A DNA stretch of 64,000 bases from Parvibaculum sp045863935 (GCF_045863935.1 NZ_BTVP01000017.1:1-64000); one strand, 5' to 3'. Positions 12,712 through 22,137 are shown, numbered from the stretch's first letter. Numbers and translations are program-made. Notes: a model not told the origin generated them from the sequence alone.

Positions 12712-15700
12712 ATGGCGACACTTGCCCTTTCGAGCGTGGGTTCAGCGCTCGGCAGCACGCTGCTGCCCTCGGGTCTGAGTTTTCTGGGCGCGACGATTTC
12801 CGGCGCGGCGATCGGCAGCGCGCTCGGCACGCTGGCGGGCTCCTATATCGACCAGCAGCTCTTCGGATCATCGGCGAGTGCGACGGGACCGCGGCTCGGC
12901 GACCTTCATGTGATGGCGTCGAGCGAAGGCGCGCCGATCCCGCGCGTCTATGGCCGCGCCCGGCTTGGCGGACAGGTGATCTGGGCGACGGATTATGTGG
13001 AGCATCGCAGCACGCGCTCGTCGGGCGGCGGCAAGGGGGGCGGTTCGCCGGCGAGCGTCACGGAATTCAGCTACACGGTTTCCTTTGCCGTTGCGCTTTG
13101 CGAAGGCGAGGTGACACGGATCGGCCGCGTCTGGGCGGACGGCAAGCCGCTCTCGCTTGCGAATGTGACATGGCGGCTTCACACGGGAAGCGAAACACAG
13201 GAAGCCGATCCGCTGATCGAGGCAAGCGAGGGCGATGCGCCTGCCTATCGCGGTACGGCCTATGCCGTGTTCGAGGATTTCGACGTTTCGCCCTTCGGCA
13301 ACCGCATTCCGCAACTGAGTTTCGAAATCTTCCGCACGCTCGACGATGTGGAGGGGCTGGTGCGCGCGGTGACGGTGATCCCCGGCGCGGGTGAGTTCGT
13401 CTACGACACACAGGCGATACGCGAGATCCTGACCGAGACGTCGAGCCGCACGATCAATGTGCACACCTCGGGCGGGCAGGCGGATTTCGCCGTCGCGATG
13501 GACGAGCTCGAAGCGGCGCTGCCGAATGCGCGCGCGGTGTCGCTCGTCGTTTCCTGGTTCGGCAGCGACCTGCGCGCCGCCGAATGCGAGGTGCGCCCGA
13601 AGGTCGAACTGGCGCACAAGATCACATGGCCGGGTGCGTGGAGCGTGGCGGGCGTGACGCGCGGGGCGGCGCAGACGGTGAGCGAGGCGGACGGCAAGCC
13701 GGCATTCGGAGGCACGCCGTCGGATGCAAGCGTGATGCGCGCGATCGCGGACCTGCGCGCACGCGGGCTCTCCATCACTTTCTATCCCTTCCTGATGATG
13801 GACATTCCGGCGGGCAACGCGCTTCCCGATCCGTCGGGCGAGGGTACGCAGGCGGCTTATCCCTGGCGTGGGCGGATCCGGCCGGTGGGCGAAGCAGGTG
13901 CGGATGTCTCTGCCTTTTTCGGCAGCGCGACGCCGGGGGCCGGCGAATGGTCCTACCGGCGCATGGTGTTGCACTACGCAGCCCTTTGCGCGGCGGCGGG
14001 CGGCGTCGACGCCTTCCTGATCGGCTCCGAACTCAGAGGCCTGACGCAGGCGCGCGACGCGGAAGGAAATTATCCCGCCGTCGAGGCCCTGCGGACGCTC
14101 GCGGGCGACGTGCGCGGCATTCTCGGACCCGATACGAAAATCTCCTACGCCGCCGACTGGTCCGAATATCGCGGGCACGACATGGGCGGCGGCGCCTTTG
14201 CCTTCCATCTCGATCCGCTCTGGGCGGACGGGAACATCGACTTCGTCGGCATCGACATGTACGCGCCGCTGACGGACTGGCGCGACGGCCATGCGCATCT
14301 CGATGCGGCGGAGCATGGCTCGATCTACGACCCCGGCTATTTGCGCAGCCGCATCGCGGGCGGCGAGGGTTTCGACTGGTACTACGCGAGCGGCGAGGAC
14401 CGCATGGCGCAGAACCGCACGCCCATCACGGACGGCGCCTATGGCAAGCCCTGGGTCTGGCGCGCGAAGGATTTGAAGAGCTGGTGGTCGAACGCGCATC
14501 ACGACCGGCCGGGCGGCATCGAGGCCGCGTCGCCGACGGCATGGGTGCCGCAATCGAAGCCGATCTGGTTTACGGAACTCGGCTGCGCCGCCGTCGACAA
14601 GGGAACGAACGAGCCCAATGTCTTCACGGATGCAAAATCGTCGGAGAGCGCGCTGCCGCATTTCTCGCGCGGCACCCGCGACGACTTCATCCAGCGCCGC
14701 TTCATCGAGGCGGAAATGTCGTTCTGGGACGCGGGCCACGCCGACCACCCCGAAGGCGCGAACCCGGTATCCTCCGTCTATGGCGGGCGGATGGTCGATG
14801 CCTCGCGGATGTTTTTCTGGACCTGGGACGCGCGGCCTTTTCCCGCCTTTCCGGAGCGGAGCGACATCTGGGCGGATGCGGTCAACTGGAGGTTGGGTCA
14901 CTGGCTCAACGGGCGCATGGGGGCGGCGCCGCTGCCGGCGCTCATTCGCGCGATCATGCGGGAGGTGGGGTTCGAGGATTTCGACGCGGGCGATCTTCAC
15001 GGCGTCGTGGAGGGCTTCGTCATCGACCGCATCATGTCGCCTCGCGCGGCAATCGAACCACTGATGCTTACCGGTTTCTTCGATGCGGCGGAGACGGAGG
15101 GGGCGATCCGCTTCCGTCACTTTACAGGCGAACCTCTCGTAGTACTCGCGGCCGGGAATCTCGCCGTCGCGGAGGAGAGCGCGGCGCCCGGCTGGCGCCT
15201 CACGCGCGGTCAGGAAACGGAACTGCCCTTGTCCGCGAAGCTCACCTATATCGACGGCGGCGCGGATTACCGGCAGGCGGCGGTCGAGGCGCGCAGGCTT
15301 TCGGGCGGCAGCGAGCGCGTGGCATCGACGGCGCTTCCCATGGTGCTGTCGCAGGCCGAAGCGCAGATCGTCGCCGACGTCTGGCTGCAGAAGACATGGG
15401 TAGAGCGCGAAAGAGCGGAACTCGCGCTGCCACCGAGCCTGATTGCGCTCGACCCCGGCGACCACGTGACGCTCGATCTCGGAACGCGCGAGGCGGTTTA
15501 CCGGCTCACAGGCGTGACCGATGCAGGCGCGCGCGAGGCGAATGCGGTTGCGAGCGAGCGAAGCCTTTTCGGCGCTTCGGCAGCGCCCGCTCGCGAGACC
15601 GTGCCCGCCACGGCGGAAAGCTACGGCGCGCCGCTGGTCGTGTTCATGGATTTGCCGCTCGTGACGGGGGAGGAAACGCCGCATGCGCCGCGCATCGCGG

Positions 15701-16560
15701 CGGCGGCCGATCCATGGGCGGGCGTGGCGGTCTACCGGGATGCGGGCGCGGGCTTCGAGCTCGATCTCGTGCTGCGCGCGCCCGCTACACTTGGACGGAC
15801 GATGACACCGCTCGCGGCTGGCCCCACATCGCGCTGGGACGAAGCGAACCTCCTCACCGTTGCGCTTTCAAGCGGGACGCTCGCGAGCGCCGATGCGCTG
15901 GCCGTGCTTTCGGGCGCGAACCGGGCGGCGCTCGAAACGCCGGAGGGCGACTGGGAGGTGATTCAGTTCCGCGAGGCCGCATTGGTCGCGCCGGACACTT
16001 ATGAGTTGCGCGGGCTTCTGCGCGGCCAGGCGGGCACGGAGGTGGCGATGCGTGCGCCGCTGGAAGAAGGTGCGCGCTTCGTGCTGCTGGACAGCGCGGT
16101 GGCGGAGCTTCGCCTTGCGGAGGAGGAACGGGGGCTTGCTCGCGACTGGACGGTGGGGCCGGCGCCGCTGCCCTACGACGATCCTGCCTATGTGAGCGTC
16201 AGGCGTGCCTTCGAGGGCGTGGGGCTGAGACCGCTGAGCCCCGTGCATCTTCGTGCAAGGCGCGAGGCGACGGGCGCGATCCGTCTCACCTGGGTTCGCC
16301 GCACACGCATCGGCGGCGACAACTGGACCGGGCTCGATGTGCCGCTCGGCGAGGAGATCGAGGCCTATGAAGTGGAAATCCGCGACGGAGAGACCGTGAA
16401 GCGCACGATCGCAGCTTCATCGGCCGAAGCTGTCTACGGCACGGCGGAGCAGACGTCCGACTTCGGCAGCACGGATTTCACCGGCCTCGACGTCACCGTC
16501 TATCAATTGAGCCGCGCCTTCGGCCGCGGCACCGGAAGGAGCACGCATCTTCATGTCTGA
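12712..16560 (+). CDS. GTA TIM-barrel-like host-interaction protein (g15-like)
   Basis: 1282 aa, the largest gene here. The N-terminus carries small-residue-rich hydrophobic stretches (FLGATISGAAIGSALGTLAGSYID). The middle contains a glycoside-hydrolase-like TIM barrel typical of this family: MVLHYAALCAAAGGVDAFLIGSEL and NIDFVGIDMYAPLTDW. The last part holds fibronectin-like segments (SPVHLRARREATGAIRLTWVRRT). It corresponds to the terminal baseplate 'megatron' protein that contacts recipient cells. It is full length and unbroken, and overlaps the next gene by 8 bp. Confidence 0.94.
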   Translation: MATLALSSVGSALGSTLLPSGLSFLGATISGAAIGSALGTLAGSYIDQQLFGSSASATGPRLGDLHVMASSEGAPIPRVYGRARLGGQVIWATDYVEHRSTRSSGGGKGGGSPASVTEFSYTVSFAVALCEGEVTRIGRVWADGKPLSLANVTWRLHTGSETQEADPLIEASEGDAPAYRGTAYAVFEDFDVSPFGNRIPQLSFEIFRTLDDVEGLVRAVTVIPGAGEFVYDTQAIREILTETSSRTINVHTSGGQADFAVAMDELEAALPNARAVSLVVSWFGSDLRAAECEVRPKVELAHKITWPGAWSVAGVTRGAAQTVSEADGKPAFGGTPSDASVMRAIADLRARGLSITFYPFLMMDIPAGNALPDPSGEGTQAAYPWRGRIRPVGEAGADVSAFFGSATPGAGEWSYRRMVLHYAALCAAAGGVDAFLIGSELRGLTQARDAEGNYPAVEALRTLAGDVRGILGPDTKISYAADWSEYRGHDMGGGAFAFHLDPLWADGNIDFVGIDMYAPLTDWRDGHAHLDAAEHGSIYDPGYLRSRIAGGEGFDWYYASGEDRMAQNRTPITDGAYGKPWVWRAKDLKSWWSNAHHDRPGGIEAASPTAWVPQSKPIWFTELGCAAVDKGTNEPNVFTDAKSSESALPHFSRGTRDDFIQRRFIEAEMSFWDAGHADHPEGANPVSSVYGGRMVDASRMFFWTWDARPFPAFPERSDIWADAVNWRLGHWLNGRMGAAPLPALIRAIMREVGFEDFDAGDLHGVVEGFVIDRIMSPRAAIEPLMLTGFFDAAETEGAIRFRHFTGEPLVVLAAGNLAVAEESAAPGWRLTRGQETELPLSAKLTYIDGGADYRQAAVEARRLSGGSERVASTALPMVLSQAEAQIVADVWLQKTWVERERAELALPPSLIALDPGDHVTLDLGTREAVYRLTGVTDAGAREANAVASERSLFGASAAPARETVPATAESYGAPLVVFMDLPLVTGEETPHAPRIAAAADPWAGVAVYRDAGAGFELDLVLRAPATLGRTMTPLAAGPTSRWDEANLLTVALSSGTLASADALAVLSGANRAALETPEGDWEVIQFREAALVAPDTYELRGLLRGQAGTEVAMRAPLEEGARFVLLDSAVAELRLAEEERGLARDWTVGPAPLPYDDPAYVSVRRAFEGVGLRPLSPVHLRARREATGAIRLTWVRRTRIGGDNWTGLDVPLGEEIEAYEVEIRDGETVKRTIAASSAEAVYGTAEQTSDFGSTDFTGLDVTVYQLSRAFGRGTGRSTHLHV

Positions 16561-17269
16561 CACGTTCCATCTCGGCCTTCCCTTTCTCGAAGCGGCGCAG
16601 GCACAAAAACATGTGACCGTGAACGAGGCGTTGCGGCGGCTCGATGCCTTGCTGCATCTCTCCGTCGCGTCGCGCACGCTTGCAAGCCCGCCTGCCGAAC
16701 CGGAAGAAGGTGCGCGTTACATCGTTGCGGCCGATGCGGCGGAGGGCTGGGCGGGACATGAGGGAGAAGTCGCAGCGCTGATCGACGGCGCCTGGACTTT
16801 CTTCACGCCGAAAGCCGGCTGGCGCGCGCATGACGAAGCGGATGGCGCGCTGCTGCTTCACGACGGCGAAAGCTGGTCGCTATTTCCCGGCGGTTCCGGC
16901 CTTGCCGGTGCAAGCGGCGCGGCAACGAGCCTGACCCTCGTGGAGGGCGAGCATGAAGTGGGGACGGGCGCAAGCTCCGACACATCCTTCGTTATCCCCG
17001 ACAGGGCCATCGTGCTCGGCGTGACCGGTGTCGTGACGGAGGCGATCACGGGCGCGGCATCCTGGAAACTCGGCGTTGCCGACGATCCAGCGCGCTACGG
17101 CAACACGATCGGCGTGAGTCTGGGCAGCACGGTGATCGGACCGAGCGGCACACCGCTCGCCTATTACGGCGCAACGGCTCTTCGCGTGACCGCCGAGGGC
17201 AGCGACTTCACAGGCGGCAAGGTGCGCCTCGCGATCCACTGCATAGAGCTGACCGGTCCGGAGTGGTGA
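16553..17269 (+). CDS. DUF2793 fibre/spike-like protein
   Basis: 238 aa, ATG overlapping the preceding stop. MSDTFHLGLPFLEAAQAQKHVTVNEALRRLDALLHLSV is the hallmark of DUF2793, followed by EGARYIVA and ALIDGAWTFFTPKAGW. The C-terminal ~120 residues form a separate beta-rich domain ending RLAIHCIELTGP. In alphaproteobacterial phages and GTAs such proteins are tail fibres or capsid spikes that bind surface polysaccharide. The position right behind g15 suggests a tail-tip fibre. Confidence 0.85.
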   Translation: MSDTFHLGLPFLEAAQAQKHVTVNEALRRLDALLHLSVASRTLASPPAEPEEGARYIVAADAAEGWAGHEGEVAALIDGAWTFFTPKAGWRAHDEADGALLLHDGESWSLFPGGSGLAGASGAATSLTLVEGEHEVGTGASSDTSFVIPDRAIVLGVTGVVTEAITGAASWKLGVADDPARYGNTIGVSLGSTVIGPSGTPLAYYGATALRVTAEGSDFTGGKVRLAIHCIELTGPEW

Positions 17270-17345
17270 GACCCGGACCTTGACGATGTTCCATCGTTGT
17301 TCTTAAATATAGGAATAAATACCTCATCAGGAGCCGTCAGGCATC

Positions 17346-17711
17346 ATGCGCAGGCAGGTCAGATCGATCGGAAGGGAGGCGGGGCCAAGCGGGTTGGCCG
17401 ATCTCGCGCTGACCCTTCGCGAGCTTGCCAAGGGCGAGGATGAGGAAGGACGCAGGGCGCTTGCCTGGGCGCTCGTGAACCGTCGGGCGTCGCCCGAAGA
17501 CGCAGCTGACCGCGACTACATGCTGGCGCTGGCGGCGCTCTGCCGGGCGCTGGCAGATGCCGAAACGGACCCGACACAGGGCGCAACACGCTTCCATCCG
17601 CATACGGAATGCCCCGGCTGGGCGGCGAGGGAGACCCCGCGCGCGCTGGTCGGCGGCTATCTCTTCTACGCGCCCCGGGCAGCGGGGCTTCATGACCGAA
17701 AGGAGCTTTAA
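17346..17711 (+). CDS. SleB-like cell-wall hydrolase, diverged
   Basis: 121 aa. The layout matches short SleB-type hydrolases (Hydrolase_2): an N-terminal helix with a likely catalytic Glu in LALTLRELAKGEDEEGRRALAWALVNR, a middle DPTQGATRFHPH, and VGGYLFYAP near the end. Typical members read DPTxGAxxFH and GxHxFY, so this copy is recognisable but drifted. It has no signal peptide, as expected for a phage-type endolysin helped by a holin. It is followed directly by a holin-like gene, giving an apparent lysis pair behind the GTA genes. Confidence 0.55.
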   Translation: MRRQVRSIGREAGPSGLADLALTLRELAKGEDEEGRRALAWALVNRRASPEDAADRDYMLALAALCRALADAETDPTQGATRFHPHTECPGWAARETPRALVGGYLFYAPRAAGLHDRKEL

Positions 17712-17903
17712 ATGGACTATTTTCTGGGTGGTTTGCTCTCCGGCGCCTTCGCCGAATGGATCGAGGCAATTCTCGCCGTCGTCGGCGCGGCCTCGGCTGT
17801 GGCTGCCGCCACACCGACGAAAAAGGACGACACCGTCGTCGGCGCCATCTCTCAGGTGGTCGACCTGCTGGCACTCAATGTCGGGTACGCGCGGCGGAAA
17901 TAG
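17712..17903 (+). CDS. Small holin-like membrane protein
   Basis: 63 aa with ATG immediately after the previous stop and AAAGGAG at 17699-17705. A hydrophobic N-terminal half (FLGGLLSGAFAEWIEAILAVVGAASAVAAATP) precedes KKDDTVVGAISQVVDLLALNVGYARRK. The ATPT.KDD...VDLLALN.G.A pattern recurs in small proteins near holins in alphaproteobacterial phages. Function as holin or holin partner is inferred from size, hydrophobicity and the neighbouring hydrolase. Confidence 0.6.
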   Translation: MDYFLGGLLSGAFAEWIEAILAVVGAASAVAAATPTKKDDTVVGAISQVVDLLALNVGYARRK

Positions 17904-18040
17904 GCCGGTCCGCCTGCATTTCGATCGAATTCGAGGTTTTACTTTTAGTATTCGGTAAACCTTGAGGCTGCATAATCGCCATAACCAACCCCCTGCATCC
18001 AGGCCGAGCGCCGGACGGCAAAAGACAGATGGGGAAGCAG

Positions 18041-18232
18041 ATGGCGAGGAAGATTTTCTATCATCGCAGATCCCGCCGGCGCGTCCTTGCGGCGGCGGGT
18101 CTTGCCCTGTCCGCGCTGGTGTTCTTCTCGGCCGGACTTTATGCGGGGTTTAATCTCGCATCCCTGTTCACGCCTGCGCACCTGTCCAGCACGACTGAAC
18201 GAACGGCGTCGTTTGCCGCAGCGGAATTCTGA
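18041..18232 (+). CDS. Small single-pass membrane protein
   Basis: 63 aa from the ATG at 18041, which has GGGGAAG at a suitable distance; an ATG at 18029 would add four residues. A basic start (MARKIFYHRRSRRRVL) is followed by one membrane helix (AAAGLALSALVFFSAGLYAGFNLASLF) and a short tail. I recognise no family. It stands alone between the GTA end and the SDR operon and may be a phage-like leftover or a host small protein. Confidence 0.45.
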   Translation: MARKIFYHRRSRRRVLAAAGLALSALVFFSAGLYAGFNLASLFTPAHLSSTTERTASFAAAEF

Positions 18233-18368
18233 CGCCGCCGTCTTCCCACCTCCAATCCCTCCCCAGACTTCTCCCAAAACCACGCAGACCTGCCGTTCCA
18301 ATCCGGACAGCGGGGCCCATTGCTGCTAGAAAAACCGCCGCGGAAGAAAAACGGCAGGGCGGCGCGAC

Positions 18369-19160
18369 ATGGACCTTCATCTCAACGGCAAACGGGCACT
18401 CGTCTCGGGCAGCCATCGCGGTACCGGACGCGCCATCGCGCATGCGCTGGCACGCGAGGGCGCGCATGTGCTCGTTCACGGCTTCGAACTCGACGCGGCC
18501 GAAATTGTGGCTTCGGAAATTCGCCAGGCGGGGTTCCCGGCGAGCGCCGTTGCAGGCGACATCACGCGCGACGATGGCGCGGCCGCCGTTGCCGAAGCAG
18601 CAGGCGAAATCGATATTCTCATCAACAATTACGGCACGGCCGATGCGGGCTCGTGGACGCGCACGGAAACCGACGGCTGGATCGATGCCTATGAAAAGAA
18701 CGTGCTCTCCGCCGTTCGCCTGACGCGCGCCTTCATGGGCGGCATGAAGGAGAAGGGCTGGGGCCGTATCGTCATGCTGGGCACCATCGGTTCGACGGAG
18801 CCCGCGGCGCGCATGCCGCATTACTACGCCTCGAAGGGCGCACTCGCGACAATGACCGTTTCACTCGCGAAGGAACTGGCGGGGACGGGCGTTACCGTCA
18901 ATCTCGTCTCGCCCGGTCTCATCCGCACGAGGGAAGTCGAGGAACGCTTTCTGAAACAGGGCCGCGAGCGCGGCTGGGGCGAGACCTGGGAAGAGGTCGA
19001 GCCGCATGTGCTGAAAAGCTTCATGGGAAATCTGACCGGGCATATTCCGCTTCCGGAGGAAATCGCAAACCTCGTTGCCTTTCTGGCGAGCCCCCTTTCC
19101 GGCGCCATCGATGCGCTCAATATTCGCATCGACGGCGGCACGACCGCGCTTGTCACATAA
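18369..19160 (+). CDS. SDR-family oxidoreductase
   Basis: 263 aa. The nucleotide-binding motif GSHRGTGRAIA is at the N-terminus, NNYG replaces the usual NNAG, and the active site is Tyr/Lys in MPHYYASKGAL after a Ser/Thr region (MLGTIGSTEP). The C-terminus DALNIRIDGGTTALVT is typical. It is a short-chain dehydrogenase/reductase, probably on a hydroxy- or oxo-acyl substrate given the acyl-CoA dehydrogenase genes that follow 20 bp later. Substrate is not determinable from sequence. Confidence 0.88.
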   Translation: MDLHLNGKRALVSGSHRGTGRAIAHALAREGAHVLVHGFELDAAEIVASEIRQAGFPASAVAGDITRDDGAAAVAEAAGEIDILINNYGTADAGSWTRTETDGWIDAYEKNVLSAVRLTRAFMGGMKEKGWGRIVMLGTIGSTEPAARMPHYYASKGALATMTVSLAKELAGTGVTVNLVSPGLIRTREVEERFLKQGRERGWGETWEEVEPHVLKSFMGNLTGHIPLPEEIANLVAFLASPLSGAIDALNIRIDGGTTALVT

Positions 19161-19180
19161 GAAAAGACTGGGAGATTGAA

Positions 19181-20332
19181 ATGCAGCCATTCCGGTTCGA
19201 TCTTTGCGAACTGCCGGGCGAGACGGAAGGTCTCCGCGAGGAGATAAGGACTTTCCTCGCCGAGGAACTGCCGAAGATTCCGAAAGTGACACGGGCACAG
19301 ACGTGGTCCGGATCGGATGCCGGCTTCAGCCGCAAGATGGGTGCGAAGGGCTGGATCGGCATGACATGGCCGAAGCAATATGGCGGGCATGAGCGAAGCT
19401 TCTTCGACCGCTATGTAATGCTGGAGGAAATGCTCGCGGCGGGCGCTCCGGTGGGTGCGCACTGGATCGGCGACCGGCAATCGGGGCCTCTGCTGCTGCG
19501 CTTCGGCACGGAAGAGCAACGCCAGAAAATCCTGCCGCGCGTCGCAAAAGGCGAATGCTATTTCTGCATCGGCATGTCGGAGCCGGATTCGGGTTCGGAC
19601 CTGGCCGCCACGCGGACCCGCGCCGACAAGGTGGATGGCGGCTACAAGGTGAACGGCACCAAGCTCTGGACCTCGGGCGCACACACCGCGCATTACATGA
19701 TCGGTCTTTTTCGCACCAACCTCGACCCGCAGAACAAGCATGCGGGGCTGACGCAGTTCCTCGTCGACCTCAAGAACACGGACGGCATCACCATTCGCCC
19801 CATCAAGGATCTGGCGGGCAATGCGCATTTCAACGAGGTCGTGTTTCAGGATGCCTTCGTGCCCGACGACATGATGGTCGGCACGGAAGGTGGCGGCTGG
19901 GGTCAGGTGACGGCGGAACTCGCCTTCGAGCGCTCGGGGCCGGAACGCTATCTCTCGAGCTTCATGCTGATGGTCGAGATGATCCGCGAACTCGAAAAGC
20001 GCGGTGGCATGGAGGACGCGCGAGAGATCGGCCGCCTCGTTGCGCATCTCGTGACGCTGCGCCAGATGTCGCTTTCGGTCGCGGGGATGCTCGAAAAGGG
20101 CGAGAACCCGGCCCTCGAGGCCTCGGTTGTGAAGGATCTCGGCGCGATCTTCGAACAGGACATGCCGGTGCGCGCGCATGAACTGCTGGGCATCGAGCCG
20201 ATGGTGGGCGAGGGCAGCGACTACGAGCAGGTGCTCGGCTACCTCACGCAGACGGTGCCTTCCTTCTCGCTGCGCGGCGGTACGCGCGAAATCCTGCGCG
20301 GCATCATCGCCCGCGGGCTTGGACTGCGCTGA
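19181..20332 (+). CDS. Acyl-CoA dehydrogenase
   Basis: 383 aa, ATG behind GGGAG. Family marks are FCIGMSEPDSGSDLAATRTRA (FAD/substrate region), YKVNGTKLWTSGAH, and the C-terminal SFSLRGGTREILRGIIARGLGL. It oxidises an acyl-CoA to the enoyl-CoA with FAD. The next gene encodes a second, more divergent member only 11 bp away, as in heteromeric acyl-CoA dehydrogenases known from actinobacterial sterol side-chain degradation. Whether these two form a complex is inference. Confidence 0.92.
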   Translation: MQPFRFDLCELPGETEGLREEIRTFLAEELPKIPKVTRAQTWSGSDAGFSRKMGAKGWIGMTWPKQYGGHERSFFDRYVMLEEMLAAGAPVGAHWIGDRQSGPLLLRFGTEEQRQKILPRVAKGECYFCIGMSEPDSGSDLAATRTRADKVDGGYKVNGTKLWTSGAHTAHYMIGLFRTNLDPQNKHAGLTQFLVDLKNTDGITIRPIKDLAGNAHFNEVVFQDAFVPDDMMVGTEGGGWGQVTAELAFERSGPERYLSSFMLMVEMIRELEKRGGMEDAREIGRLVAHLVTLRQMSLSVAGMLEKGENPALEASVVKDLGAIFEQDMPVRAHELLGIEPMVGEGSDYEQVLGYLTQTVPSFSLRGGTREILRGIIARGLGLR

Positions 20333-20343
20333 GGGAGAAAGCC

Positions 20344-21363
20344 ATGAACGAATTGCAGACCATTCTGTCGGACAGCGTGAACGGGCTTCTCGCCGAACGC
20401 GTGACGAAGTCGCTCGTGCAGAAGGCGGAGGAGGGGGATTTTCCGGCCGCGCTCTGGAACGAGGTCGAAGCGAACGGACTGACCCGCGTGCTCGTGCCCG
20501 AAGCCGGGGGCGGGGCGGGCGGCACCTGGGCAGATGCCGCCATCGTGCTCAAGGCCGCGGGCGAACACGTCGCGCCGCTGCCGCTGGCGGATGCGCTGCT
20601 CGCGAACTGGTTTCTCGCAACGGCCGGCATCGAGGTGCCGGAAGGCGTCACGACGCTTCTTGAGGGCGACTTCACGCTCGACGGCGGCAAGCTCTCCGGT
20701 GTGGCGCCGCGCGTCTCTTTCGGGCGCAACGCGCGACATGGCGTCGCCATCGCGCAAGGCGAGGTGGTGCTGGTTTCGCTCGACGGAGCGGCGATCGAAC
20801 ATGGCATCAACGTCGCACGAGAACCGCGCGACCGTGTGGTGTTGAAGGGCGCGGCGGCGACGGCGAAGAAGGCCACGCTGCCCGCGAATGCAATGAGGCT
20901 TTACGGCGCCCTTATCCGTGCCTGCCAGATGGCGGGCGCGCTCGGCTATCTTTCGTCGCAATCGGTCGCCTATGCGAACGAGCGCACCCAGTTCGGCAAG
21001 CCCATCGGAAAGTTCCAGGCGATCCAGCAGCAGCTCGCCGTGCTTTCGACGCAGGCAGCCGCGTGTGGCGTGATCACCGACTACGCCTGTGCGCAGGCCG
21101 ACAAGCGCGGGCACGATGCGGCATTCGAGATTGCCGCCGCGAAGATCCGCGTGGACGATGCATCGAGCATCGCGACGTCGATCGCGCATCAGGTGCACGG
21201 CGCGATCGGCTTCACCTACGAACACGGGCTTCACTTCGCGACGCGGCGCCTCTGGTCATGGCGCGCGGAGTTCGGCGCGGGCCGCGACTGGGCGGAAGAA
21301 CTTGGCCGCGAAACGATTGCGGCGGGCGCCGACGCGCTCTGGCCGCGCGTGACCGCGAGATAG
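20344..21363 (+). CDS. Acyl-CoA dehydrogenase-like partner subunit
   Basis: 339 aa. The C-terminal half has the fold's conserved helices: YANERTQFGKPIGKFQAIQQQLA and HQVHGAIGFTYEHGLHFATRRLWSW. The central beta domain is short and degenerate compared with the preceding gene, and the usual GSD.A motif is not visible. This asymmetry is typical of the non-catalytic or half-site partner in heteromeric enzymes. It lies in the same operon between the catalytic paralogue and a nitroreductase. Confidence 0.88.
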   Translation: MNELQTILSDSVNGLLAERVTKSLVQKAEEGDFPAALWNEVEANGLTRVLVPEAGGGAGGTWADAAIVLKAAGEHVAPLPLADALLANWFLATAGIEVPEGVTTLLEGDFTLDGGKLSGVAPRVSFGRNARHGVAIAQGEVVLVSLDGAAIEHGINVAREPRDRVVLKGAAATAKKATLPANAMRLYGALIRACQMAGALGYLSSQSVAYANERTQFGKPIGKFQAIQQQLAVLSTQAAACGVITDYACAQADKRGHDAAFEIAAAKIRVDDASSIATSIAHQVHGAIGFTYEHGLHFATRRLWSWRAEFGAGRDWAEELGRETIAAGADALWPRVTAR

Positions 21364-21392
21364 ATTTCGATATCGCAAGAGGACAGAAGCCG

Positions 21393-22064
21393 ATGAAAGT
21401 TTCCGAAGCCCTGAAGAGCCGCATCACCTGCCGCGCCTTTCTCGACAAGCCGGTGCCGGAAGAGACGGTGCGGCAAATTCTCGAGGAGGCGAAATATGCG
21501 CCGTCGGGCGGCAATCTCCAGCCCTGGCATGTCTATGTGCTGACGGGCGCCAGGCTGAAGGAATTTCTCTCGATCATCGAGACGAAACAGAAGGATGCTC
21601 CCTTCGGCGAGGGGACGGAATACGATATCTACCCGAAGGGCCTGACCGATCCCTACAAGGCGCGCCGCTTCAAATGCGGCGAGGACATGTACGCGACAAT
21701 CGGTGTGACGCGCGAGGACAAGGCGGGCCGGCTGCAGCAGTTCGCGCGCAACTTCCGCTTCTTCGATGCGCCGGTCGCCATGTTCTTCGCCATCGACCGG
21801 CAGATGGGCCTTGGCCAATGGTCCGACCTCGGCATGTTCATCCAGTCGGTGATGCTCGCCTCCCGCGAGCACGGGCTTCACACGGCGCCGCAGGAAGCCT
21901 GGGCGATCTGGTACAAGACCGTCTCGGAATTCGTGGCCATTCCCGAGAACCTCATGCTCTTCTGCGGGATGGGCCTCGGCTATATGGACGAGGGCGCGCC
22001 CATTAATAAATTGCGGACCGAAAGGGCGCCGCTGGAGGAATTTGCGACGTTTTCCGGATTCTGA
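21393..22064 (+). CDS. Nitroreductase-family flavoprotein
   Basis: 223 aa from the ATG at 21393, behind AAGAGGA; the longer open frame upstream is shadow. MKVSEALKSRITCRAFLDKPV, KYAPSGGNLQPWHVYVLTG and the late CGMGLGYMDEGAPINKLRTER are family signatures for FMN binding. Substrates vary widely (nitroaromatics, quinones, enones). Being fourth in an SDR/acyl-CoA dehydrogenase operon suggests an enoate or electrophile reduction within that pathway. Confidence 0.88.
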   Translation: MKVSEALKSRITCRAFLDKPVPEETVRQILEEAKYAPSGGNLQPWHVYVLTGARLKEFLSIIETKQKDAPFGEGTEYDIYPKGLTDPYKARRFKCGEDMYATIGVTREDKAGRLQQFARNFRFFDAPVAMFFAIDRQMGLGQWSDLGMFIQSVMLASREHGLHTAPQEAWAIWYKTVSEFVAIPENLMLFCGMGLGYMDEGAPINKLRTERAPLEEFATFSGF

Positions 22065-22137
22065 GTGGCGCTTCCTGAAAGATACATGCAAATTCCGTTC
22101 ATCACGGGTTCAGCGTCGCTGGCTTAGGTACGGGGGC

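Noticed and set aside
12868..15684. 938-codon minus-strand open frame inside the GTA tip gene
   Set aside because: Arg/His-rich translation typical of the antisense of GC-rich coding DNA; the + strand gene has clear family motifs throughout.
2370..17903. Complete active prophage
   Set aside because: No integrase, repressor, replication genes or terminase, and gene order follows gene transfer agents.
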